Part shown: one piece after another, positions 1 through 9,379 of the stretch | Layout: each line of letters opens with the position of its first letter | Numbering within the stretch: the stretch's first letter is position 1 | Origin: Mixia osmundae IAM 14324 | Taxonomy: Eukaryota > Basidiomycota > Mixiomycetes > Mixiales > Mixiaceae | NCBI RefSeq assembly: GCF_000708205.1 | Contig: NW_014575552.1 | Coordinates: 1 to 64,000, forward strand | Direction: 5' to 3' | DNA length: 64,000 bases | The notes under the pieces: generated by a model | Told to the model about the DNA's origin: nothing | Seen by the model: the letters and a program-made list of their open reading frames with translations, nothing else | Databases searched by the model: none | Position numbers and translations under genes: made by a program

Positions 1-397
1 TTCTGGCGGTAGACGATCGGAGCTGTACGTAAGGGTGACGATGCCCCGCTTGTTGCTGGATTCTTGCGTTCTATTCGCACCTCTGACAACCGAGAACTGC
101 AGCTCTCAGCGGAGGCGCAACGCTGTCTTAGCCTTCAAGCTCAAGCACACGCCCTCATAGACAGCATACCATGGTGCACCATACTTCGAGCGATCTCCTA
201 TGCATGTACAGGTCAGATCCTGGGGGTAGCAAGTTTTCGAAGCGGGTCAAGCTTGCCCTAATATCGCGCCCCTAATATGTATAATTCCTGAGTGACTTTA
301 CGTGTTCACTATCTGACACGTAGTTATGCGCGTAGCGTACACGTTGGCAGCGCTCCCTTATCCCTCGCTGACTTGCTTGACGACGAATATGCTTAAC
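1..397. other. Left edge of window, no gene assigned
   Basis: I see no recognisable protein here. A 65-codon open frame at 64-261 on the plus strand has no family resemblance and no obvious splice partner. An in-frame upstream ATG of the FKBP gene lies at 326, so the last 70 bases may be its 5' leader or an alternative N-terminus. The segment is probably 5' flanking sequence of the FKBP gene, possibly with the edge of a gene lying outside the window. Confidence 0.4.
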
Positions 398-1011
398 ATG
401 ATGACGATCGGCTGGATTGTCATGCTACTTGCCATGCTCGTCGATGCAGAGCCAGGTCTGCAGATTGGAATCAAAAAGAGAGCAGAATGCACACGCAGAT
501 CTCAGAAGGGCGACAAACTTTCAATGCATTATGTCGGCAAATTGGAGGACGGGTGAGACTTTTGTCGTGCATGCCCTAGCTTGCTGACATGGCGACGATC
601 TCAGGACTCAATTCGATTCATCTCGCGATCGCGATCAGCCCTTCGACTTTACACTGGGCGCTGGCATGGTGATCAAAGGTAAGTGTTTCCAGCCAAATCT
701 GACCGTTGCTCATCCTTCGTTCAGGCTGGGATCAGGGCTTGCTTGGCATGGCAAGGCTGGAGTTGCGCATGTTCACCAGGCTGACAGTAGCTCCGCAGTG
801 CCCCGGCGAACTTCGCCGTTTGCGCATTCCTCCTAGTCTTGGATACGGCGACAGCGGCGCTGGCGGCGTGATCCCTGGTGAGTACAGGCTGTCCTCAGCG
901 CGAGCATCACTTGACTGTCTGGTCTGAACAGGCGGAGCCACACTTCAGTTTGACGTGGAACTCTTGAAGCTAAATCAGGATGAGCAATCAGCGCAGCATG
1001 ACGATCTGTGA
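398..1011 (+). CDS. FPR2: Secretory FKBP-type peptidyl-prolyl isomerase (FKBP2 class)
   Basis: Five exons: 398-552, 605-678, 725-750, 799-877 and 932-1011, giving about 137 residues. The product starts with a hydrophobic signal segment ([16 protein letters not shown]) followed by a single FKBP domain: a DGTQFDSS stretch, [21 protein letters not shown], then [18 protein letters not shown] and [19 protein letters not shown]. These are the usual active-site strands, so it should catalyse proline cis-trans isomerisation of proteins in the secretory pathway. The C-terminus ends [10 protein letters not shown] and could act as a weak retention signal. The third intron (751-798) begins GC, not GT. 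It is 48 nt with no in-frame stop, so keeping it would insert 16 residues into the conserved GM/CPGE loop. An upstream in-frame ATG at 326 would add 24 residues; I chose 398 because the signal peptide starts there. Confidence 0.85.
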
Positions 1012-1365
1012 TTGGCTTGCCAATGAATCGCCGTTTCGAGAGACAACGGGATCACGGGCACGTGTATATGTTGAGCGCGGTTCATACCGATACAATACTG
1101 CCTACTCGCGTCTCTTGCTTAAGTCCCGGGCTTCATACCCACCTGAATAGACAGTCCCGTCAGCTAGATCAGCCCCGGGCTGAATGAAAGCAACACAGAC
1201 AAGATTTTCGAACGGGCGCAAGGCAGAGCGATTGTCTCATGAGCTAGGCTGTGTCTCCGGTTACAGCATGTCTACCAACCGTGCCTATCTTGGGGCGTCG
1301 CTTATCGCCGCCTTGAGGAACTCCAGGGATCAAGCTCCTGCTCGACAGCAGCGCAGCGCGCAAAG
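1012..1365. other. Intergenic, promoter side of the next gene
   Basis: No convincing gene lies here. A 61-codon frame at 1184-1369 looks random. The stretch holds the 3' end of the FKBP gene and the upstream region of the zinc-finger-like gene that starts at 1366. Confidence 0.4.
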
Positions 1366-1981
1366 ATGAGCAATGGACGGGTCAGCCTGCCGGCTTCGGT
1401 CTTGGCTGCGCTTCAGCATCGCAACGGCGTCTTCCAGTAGGACTTTGATTGTGCGGCAAGCTCGATGCTGATATCTCTACAGCGTGCCCAAGGATTTAAT
1501 ATCATGCCCGTTCCCTGATTGCCGATATTCATCACCTCATCGCTTCAAACAAGCCTCCGATACTCGCCGCCATCTACAGTCTGCATGTCACGCTCTTCGG
1601 ATCTTCAAGCCTACGCGCAGATCTCTTACTTTCGAGAGGGATGTTCAGCTTGAGCCAAATTCAATTTTCACGGGAACGCCAACGAGCTGCTCTCCGTCCA
1701 TTGAATTATTTGAATCTGCAGCAGCCAAGCCATCGTTCTCAGCATCTGCACCGGACAGCTACTCCGAGAATGCCGAGACCAGTGCCTTGCGGCTGCCAAT
1801 TTTGTCTCCCATCACCCAGGCTCAGGCGTTGTCTTTCGGTCATTCTCACGGAACCCTGGTCGATCCCTCCTTCGTGGGCTTCTTGCCCGATCGCAGATTA
1901 CCTGCCACGTACAGTGTAGGCGAACCTGTGCACGAGCTGCGTGCAGTTGATTCAACGAAAAGCAGACCAATCACTTCATGA
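1366..1981 (+). CDS. Small C2H2-like zinc-finger protein, otherwise unknown
   Basis: Two exons, 1366-1436 and 1483-1981, joined by a 46-nt GT-AG intron that keeps the frame (FH-VPKD). The product is about 189 residues. Near residue 30 it has one finger-like motif: CPFPDC, about 16 residues, then H-x5-H (RRHLQSACH). This resembles a C2H2 finger with a lengthened loop. The rest is Ser/Thr/Pro-rich and looks disordered. It could be a nucleic-acid-binding or regulatory protein, but one irregular finger is weak evidence. I do not recognise an orthologue. The second exon opens with GTG, so the first exon is needed to supply an ATG. Confidence 0.5.
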
Positions 1982-2784
1982 TAGAAACCGCTGTAGCTGC
2001 CGATACTCGTGCGATGCCAGCTTCGCAGGTCCGCTATGTACACAAGACCTAGCCACAAATTGACGCTTGGCATAGGCTGCGCCTCCCAAGCTCATGGCAG
2101 CAGGTAGACGAGGCTTTGCGTCTGCCAGAGAGATCGAAGGTAGGCATGTCAGCTAGTGCATCCAGGCTGGCCCTGACACAACACTACTTTTCGCAGCATG
2201 GGAACTGCCTGACACGCCGTCAGAAACAACGCAGATGCACCGTGCGTGTGACTGTCACCTATATCGCGACAGCTGGCCGCTCTTGCGGACCCACTTATCG
2301 CCTACGATTTGAGGGCAATGTATATCGCGCACTGCTTCGCAGCTGCATGCTGCAAGCGCAACAACGAGCAAGTGAATCATCTGCGCAGCGAGCCAGGTCA
2401 TTTTCTCATAAGAGACCTAATCTGACCGCTTGTTGGCGCGCTGCGGACCATATTACAACATAAGCAACAGCAAGATAGCCTCGCAAAGCCTGGTCGATCA
2501 CCATTCTGTACATGACATGCATCTGATCAGGGCTTTGAGCTACTCCTTAGAATGGCTTCTGGTCCTGCTATACCTGGAAAGCGACAAGCGACAAGCGCTG
2601 AGCACTCATCGATAAGTATGAGTGCACGCTATCGCATTATACCCATGCGCAAATCGTACGCAATAGTAAATTTTGCTACTTTTATTTTTACTTTCAAATT
2701 TACTTTCGAAATCGTACGGGCCCTTAACGTTCTGTACGATCTGTACGCGATTCACCCCCAGTGAAATCATATGCCTCGCATGCC
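1982..2784. other. About 800 bp with no assigned gene
   Basis: Several open frames (for example 2116-2463 plus and 1846-2073 minus) show no domain, and I find no splice pattern linking them. The right end (about 2650-2755) is AT-rich with short repeats just upstream of the permease gene and is listed separately. A short intron-rich gene could be hidden here. Confidence 0.35.
2651..2755. repeat. AT-rich short-repeat block upstream of the permease gene
   Basis: AAATCGTACG occurs at 2651-2660 and again at 2709-2718. Between them lies a near-tandem TTACTTTCAAAT / TTACTTTCGAAAT pair in a T-rich tract, followed by CTGTACG twice around 2733-2747. The block ends about 30 bp before the permease ATG at 2785, so it may hold regulatory sites for that gene. 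This is inferred from position and repetition only. Confidence 0.35.
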
Positions 2785-4870
2785 ATGACCGTGCCAGGTC
2801 AGCATGATATCAACGGTCATTCGATCTGGGGCCTAATCGTTGTTGCTGCTGTCTGTCTGTCGTCATTCCAAGCATCTGACAACGCAGCTAAAGCGGCAGA
2901 TGCAGTGACGTGCGTGCTCAGACCTCTCAAGATAACCCTGCCGGGATTCTGCAGTCGCTGGATCCGTCAATCTTTGGTCTCCTTACGCCTGCAAGATCCA
3001 CATGAACCAGCGATCGAGAGCTCTGCAGGTTGCGAGCATGTCCAAGATGATGGCCAGCAGGCGTCAGCACGTTCGGCGTCATTCCGCAAGGCACGCATGC
3101 GGCTCGTGCTATCGTTAGAGACTGCGCCGGTCGTCGGTGTACTGCTCTTGCTGGCGACTGTCACTATCCCTGGCTCGGTTCTGCGGCTTGGCATCGTTGG
3201 CGACGAAGGGGTCAGACCGTACGACGTGCTGGTGCTCTTCATCTCGCTCGTGCGTACGCGCATTGACTCGGCTACAAGCGCTTACAACGACGCCAGGCAT
3301 ATATCTCCACAGCACTCGATGCAACAGGCGCACTACGATCTCTTGCATTCTGGGTCTCGCAAAAAGGCGGCGGATCCGGCGCTAGACTGTATCTCTACTT
3401 GTATTTACTCTTTTTCGCAGCGGGCGCAATTTTCGGCAACGTGCGTGTCGGTTCACAGCGAGGGGTCTTGATCTGATGCACGCTATGGCAGGATCCAGTT
3501 ATTCTGAGGTACGCAATGCCATGTTTTGACGGCAAGGTCTTGATCAGCCTACAGCGGCACCGCATTCCTAGCCTACTTCACTCGTGTGAATGGCATCACA
3601 CCGCCGACAGCATGGACATTCGCGCAGTTCATGGCATGCAATATTGCCTCTGCTGTCTTGGTCTCCTCGAATCCAACAAACGTGCTCCTTGCAGGTGTAA
3701 GGCCCTCTGGCTCCACCCATGCGTACACAAGGCTCAATAGAAACACAGGCATTCAATTTGAACTTTCTGACTGGCTTCACAGCCTACACCGCTCTGCCGT
3801 CGGTTGTCTGCGCGATCGTAGGATACCTCATTATGTTTGCGACCTTTCGATCATTCACACCGCGCGAGCAAGACGAAATTGTTCGCAATGACTCGAACAG
3901 CTCCAAAGATCACCCGCACAATCCTCCGCGCAAGTCCGTCCTACAGACGAGCGGACACGAATACATCCCCAAACGTATCCTGCCACCAGACGTGTCGCCT
4001 CGAGATGCACTCCTTGATCCCCGAGGAGCTGCTTTCTACACGATCCTCATGCTCGTCACACTGGCTACACTCGTGGGTACCAGTTTTGTCAGCGATGGAA
4101 AGGTGCAAGTCTGGATGGTCACAGCGCCCGCAGGCCTCCTGGCATTGGCACACGACATTGTGGTCGACTGGCGTCGATGGCCACAGGCACGAGTGCCGGC
4201 CCGCGCATCAGAAACGGTTTCAGCGCAGGCTGACGCCACAGCAGCAGTCAGAATACCTGAGCATGAGTTTCCACCCAGTCGCGTCAATCAGAAGCCCAGT
4301 GTCCGCATGTCATTGCCGCAACTGTTGCGCTACGCTTCGCGCAGATTTCCCGTGACAAGCACGACCGTCTCGCGCCTGCCTCTTCCCCTACTGCCCTTTG
4401 CATTTTCATGGTTCATTCTCGTGCGCGGTTTGGGCTACCTTGGGTGGATTTCAACATTCGCACGCTGGGCAGCAACAATGTGTGTCAATTCAGCGTTGAC
4501 AGCTTTCGTCGCTGGCTACTTTGGCGTCATCTTATGCATTGGAGGCACAAACATAGCTGCCACGATCATTCTCGTCGAAATTTTCAGCGATCCAGCCTTT
4601 GCCCGCGCTCCACATATCGCTGCGAATCCCGAGATCTTGACAGTGGCCATCTTCTCATCCGCACTTGCCGTAAATCTGGGCGCCTTTGGCTTTGTGCCTT
4701 CGGCCTCTCTTGCGGGTCTGCTTTGGCGCTCAATCTTAGCGCAAAAGGGAATTCATGTCTCAACATGGTCGTTCTGCAAGTGGAACCTAGCGCCAGTCCT
4801 TATCCTATCGACAGTAGCGTCTGCGATTGTCTTAGCAGAAGTCAAAGGCTTTGGACTGCAGCTGATATGA
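2785..4870 (+). CDS. ArsB/CitMHS-type membrane permease (ion transporter superfamily)
   Basis: Five exons: 2785-3249, 3297-3440, 3492-3508, 3555-3694 and 3741-4870, giving 631 residues. The protein has about ten membrane segments, and family landmarks are visible across the splice joins: TAPVVGVLLLLAT, AYISTALDATGALR, the NDPVILSGTAFLAYFT loop and SSNPTNVLLA, the last resembling the substrate loop of ArsB/SLC13-like carriers. A hydrophilic loop of about 100 residues follows the middle helices. It should move an anion or metalloid oxyanion across the plasma or an organellar membrane; the substrate cannot be told. The third exon is only 17 nt yet encodes the conserved DPVILS motif. The frame opens at a GTG at 2761, so I start at the first ATG. 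The N-terminal 100 residues are less conserved and could hide another intron. Confidence 0.8.
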
Positions 4871-4897
4871 TATATTGCCGAGATAGCGCATCACGCA

Positions 4898-7199
4898 TCA
4901 CGAATCATAGCCATTGGCTCTATCGACAGCAAAGTTCCGATCGCTTTCGCTATCGCTAGACGAGCCACCGCCACCAAGAGGACGCTGATGACGGCCTTTG
5001 ACCATGTGTTGCTTGCCTTGCGCACTTCTACTGAGACCAAGCTGCTTCATGATCTGGCGTTTGCGGATCTGGCTGGATACCGACGCTGCTCTGTTGTGCT
5101 CGATGTGGCGCGTCTCGTTGGCAACGCCTGGTGCAAGCTTTTGCCTATCGAAATAGCTTTGGAGAGCGCCGTCATCGCTACTGGAATCGAGCGCGGAAGT
5201 ATCGAGAGCAGACGCGTCGCCTGGCGCGGGACTCAGTGCAACTAGATGACTTTTGCCGCTGATGGGCAACGCAAGTGTCTTCCGTACTTGCTGTCGTCCT
5301 GCATCGATCTCCGTCTCTATCTTGAGACGGTTCTCGATCATATGGATCCTGTCACTTTGATGAGCTGCGTTTGAGCTGGGAACGCGATATGCTCACTTTG
5401 GCCAGGTGACGCGTTGACCAACATCGATCATGCGGGCCAGCTCGGCCTCGTCGGGGTCCGTCAGAATGCGGACCCAGTCCCAGGCGCGAGACTTGGGCCA
5501 GATTGTTATACTGCCCTCGAAGCGCTGCAGAAAGACAGCTGACCAGTTTTGGCCCATCAATTCCGGCAAAAGCTCAAGGTCGCGCAAGACCTGCATATCA
5601 TTAGCTGCGATCCGCAAATGACCGTCGCCGCTGACTGACCTTGAAGTTCTTTGTGAGCTCGATCTTGAGCAAGCGCTCGGCGGCAGACAGAAAGAATCCA
5701 CCTCGCCAGCCCTTGCCTTTGCGATGTGAGACAGGTCGGCCTGGACTACCGCGAGGAGCGAAATTGAATAGATGGATGTGAGGGTTTGATTGTGAAACGA
5801 TAGGATGCACGACATTAAAATACTTGTGCAGAGCGTCGATAGGAATATCGACTCGAAGTGAGCCGTCTTTGTGTCGGCCTTGGAACTGCCATGGCTTGAT
5901 CTTGCCATCCTTTGACTTTGTAAGCAGGGTAACAGGATTCAGGATCCCGGGTACAGCGGCTGACGCAATGATCGCACTGAAGATCACGCAGTCGGGCGCA
6001 GTGTGGAAGTTGAGTAATTTTGTCGGACTATTTTGATCCATAGGCACGACGCTGACGTTGAGGATTCGGCCAGTTCGCTCGTATGCCTCCTTGAATGTTG
6101 TGGCGCCTCGAGTCATCCAACAGGCTTTCTCGGCCCATTGCACAGTATTGAAGCGTGCGCCCGTCTTGATCGCTCGGGGCACCCAAATCCGCACACCTTC
6201 CTCGCATGCTGTAATTTTCTCGGCCAGCTCAGGAATGAGAACGAGCCTAAGCTCTTCATCTGTGCGTGTGCAGAGGAAAGCAGCAACGAGCGCGCCTGCC
6301 GAGGTACCAGTGATGACCTGGGGGAGCAGATTGGCATCGAGCAGAGCGCGAACGACGCCAAAGTGATAGTAGCCAAAGGTGGCACCTCCGGATAAGCAGA
6401 GTGCTGATCGGCCGTAGTTGCGCGAGATTGTCTTGAAGAAGCGCGTCTTTTCTTCGCCGTCAATGGCGTCTGTGTGGCTAACGTAGCGTATGCAAGTTGC
6501 GACTTCGTCTAAGTATGCTTCTATGAGATCTTTGGTGCCGTAGAATGTCTCGCTGTACAATCTGAAGCCCTCGAGGCCCGCAAAATTGCTCCTCAGACAG
6601 ACTTCGAGTACGGCGCGTACGCCTTCAGCGTCATCATGCTCACGCAGATGTTGTAGATTCTCCTTGACTCGTCTGACGAGCGAGGAATCGTAGTATGCCG
6701 AATGTGGGTTGGCCTTCCAGGGCCCATACCTGAGATGCTTATCGAGCTCGAGCGCGTGCTCTTTCCATTCGTCGTAGGACTTGGCGCTTCTGAGTCGACG
6801 GCGAAGTTCGCCCCGAAAGCCCCGCCATGCACCAAAGTATTCGGTGACATTGACAGCCTGCCGAACGATGACATACAGGAAGAATTCGAGACCGATGATC
6901 ACAAAGATGATGAGGAGCAGAGGCCAACGCGCGAGGTGATAGGCCCAACCCTCGCGCACGACATCTGACGACTTGATGGTGGCTCGCTTGATGCGCTGTC
7001 TGATTGGCGCAAAGTCAGACACAGAGGTGATGAGCTCCCCTTCATCATCTGACAGTGCTCGCGCGAACGCTTCCATTGCCTCTCTGTCGATGTAGTCAAC
7101 ATCGAACTCGGCGGGTCTTTGGCCTTCGCCAGCCGGCTCGAGATTGTCCTGCGCATGTCTTGTGGTGCGCGGGTCCTTGAGCGATGGGCTGTCGTCCAT
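4898..7199 (-). CDS. Patatin-domain triacylglycerol lipase (TGL3/4/5, SDP1 type)
   Basis: Three exons read leftwards: 7199-5640, 5590-5397 and 5348-4898, giving 734 residues. An N-terminal membrane-seeking stretch (WPLLLIIFVIIGLEFFLYV, about residues 92-110) precedes the DUF3336-like region. The patatin domain starts near residue 265: the oxyanion loop CLSGGATFG, the nucleophile elbow GTSAG (Ser300) and the dyad aspartate in DGSLRVDIP (about Asp445). These match lipid-droplet triacylglycerol lipases, which release fatty acids from stored fat. The conserved tail motif WDWVRILTDPDEAEL sits in exon 2. The C-terminus is Ser/Asp-rich and charged. Both introns are 48-49 nt and the frame closes. The paralogue (TGL3, 4 or 5) cannot be decided from sequence alone. 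Confidence 0.9.
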
Positions 7200-8572
7200 T
7201 GGCTGCTCTCCTCGAGGCTCAGTGCGCAGCAGCTTGGCAGCTTGTGAGGCCTTGCTCTTGGCCTTGAGCCTAACTAATCACGGCTTACTTGGGGCTGGCC
7301 CGCGCCAGACCTCACGCGCTCTCGAGTTGAGCCTCACGACTCAAGCGCTACGGCGCAACGTCCGCGTCAATATTTTTGTCTAAAGCTGAAGCTTCCTGAT
7401 CGAAGGGGAATTCCTCTAATATGTTGTCATTCTGCGTGTGTATCACAGCGCAACTGGTGCCGACCCGCGCACTACGAATGTCACAGAGTATTGAGCACGA
7501 GCTGGGTGCGGGCGTGGAGATATGGGGCGACGTGGTGATCCCGCCAGAAGTGACTCCTCTGAAGTTTGTCGCCATTGACATATTCATCGGATCGCGACAG
7601 TGTGAGGGCGAAATTGGCGAGGATGCTGTAGCCGTTCGCAAGGGCCACACTGACAGCTAGCTGGTCACTTATCCTAACCATCTGATCTGAGCTGTCAGAT
7701 AGCGACGTCGTCATGTAGATTGCTCTTGTGACATACGGCATCAGCATCTTCATACTGCTGCTCATGTTCTCTCTGTACCCTGAGACCTGTAGACCGGTTC
7801 CTGCCTCTTTGGCCTCCGATACCATACCATGCAGCGCATTGTTGTAGATCAGAATCTTGTCGGGGTGGGCAGGTACAGGCGGGAGCGCAAGGCATTCATG
7901 CAGGAATTTGACCAATTGGTCATCCTCGTCAATCATTGTCTCTGGGTCTGCCAGAGCGCCAATGATGCGATTATGACCGTATGCAGACTCGAAAGATTGG
8001 ATTCCTGCACCGCTCCAGCAGAGCTCGGCTCTACCCGCAACAGTCACATTAGATAATGAAATCCGCCGGAGCAGATGCCGTTGTAGCTCCCTGCCGTGCC
8101 ACTTGTGCACAAGATTGGCCAGAGCACATCAGGTATTGTTACGGATACCCCGATAGACGTCGAGATAGGATCAATAGTCGTCGGGCAAATAGTCTGAGGC
8201 AGAGTCATCGGCATCTTATTCCGACAGAAAGGGAGCGAGGCTGTCTGCAAGTCCTTCGATGGTCGAACCGCCGATGAGACAAATGGTTCGGATCGCCGAG
8301 CAGGGAGAGACACGTCATCGCTGTTCTTGTTGAGCTAGCACGATCAGCCTGCGCTGAAAGAATGACTAGCTTGACTTTGGCCAGTGCGTTTCGCCTTTTC
8401 AGAACAAACGTTCACAATGCAAACCGCGACCTGAATCTGATCTGGAGAATAGCCGCTCGCGCATTGCACGCCATACTGGCAGTAGATGGCTGTGACATCG
8501 TACTTGTGACCACAAGTAGTTTCCTGATGCCCGCATCTGCAACGCGCAGAGAGACCACTAAGCTTGTACTCG
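7200..8572 (-). other. Unassigned coding-like stretch, probably a minus-strand spliced gene
   Basis: Three overlapping open frames on the minus strand look more protein-like than their neighbours: 8592-8344 (cysteine-rich, with CQYGVQCASGYSPDQIQ), 8313-8044 and 8110-7481 (209 codons, containing HPDKILIYNNALHGMVSEA). Adjacent frames show fragments such as GGSTIEGLADSLAPFLSE. I could not find a set of splice sites that joins them cleanly, and I recognise no family. The Cys-rich segment hints at a secreted protein. Bases 7200-7480 are probably the patatin gene's promoter side. An intron-rich gene is the simplest reading, but non-coding sequence is possible. Confidence 0.35.
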
Positions 8573-9359
8573 ATGACCCACTGCGTCCGCAATGGTGTGC
8601 CACTAGCGCATGGGTTAGAGCCGGCTGATCAAGCAAGCAGGCCCACATTGTCCGTGGCGGTCAAGAATCAAGCTCTTCAGGCTCTGCTAAGCCTTCTCAC
8701 TGGCATAGCTGCTCCTAGACAGGAGCTGCATAGACACAGACGCTCACGAAAGAGGGAGCGAGTCGGTATTGACGTCGAATTGCACGGCCCCAAGCTTCTC
8801 AATGAGCTGATCGTCGGTCTCAACGCTTGCTCTGCTCATCTTGAACGCTCCATCGCTCGCCTTCGTCGGCCAAAAGCATTGCCAAGTCCGTACAATGACC
8901 CTCAAGATCTGAACCTGCTCTTGGTATGTCAAGATGACTTGAATCCGGCTTCGCTGGCAGCACATCTGCCCGGCCTGATCGCAGTCTACAACGGTCTACT
9001 TGAATGCAAGCATGACGGCGGTATGTTACTTGTGCCATTGCCCGCTGGCGCAGAAAGCAAGCTCTCGTGCGCGCTTGGTCTCCGTCGGGTCGCCGCTATC
9101 GCCATTAAGGTTAGCTCTCGCTTTCGATCCAGACAAAGCTAAAGCCAACGCCGTACAGGCAAGCTGTTCTGAGGCAAGGGACCTGATGGCACTGCTGCGC
9201 ACTCATGTCGAGCCAGTCCGTTGTACTTGGCTTGATCCGCCTGCCCATCAGAATCGCATGCAACCGTTGCGCCTTGTTAAGCAGGTGACGGCGCATCCGT
9301 CAAGTGGGAAGGCCTCAAGAGCGCAGAGGATTGCTATCAAGCGAGCCAGGCGACACTGA
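8573..9359 (+). CDS. POP3: RNase P/MRP subunit Pop3 (Rpp38-like)
   Basis: Two exons, 8573-9109 and 9159-9359, give 245 residues. The middle carries the L7Ae/Rpp38-like features of fungal Pop3: LLLVCQDDLNPASLAAHLPGL followed by LVPLPAGAESKLSCALGLRR and an Ala/Ile-rich strand. The C-terminus is basic (SRAQRIAIKRARRH), as expected for an RNA-binding subunit. It should bind the RNA of RNase P and RNase MRP in the nucleolus, where the enzymes process pre-tRNA and pre-rRNA. The 49-nt intron joins IAIK to the C-terminal exon in frame. The open frame extends upstream to a TTG at 8564; the first ATG is 8573, and an extra 5' exon cannot be excluded. Confidence 0.7.
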
Positions 9360-9379
9360 CATAGACATGCATTGAGTGC

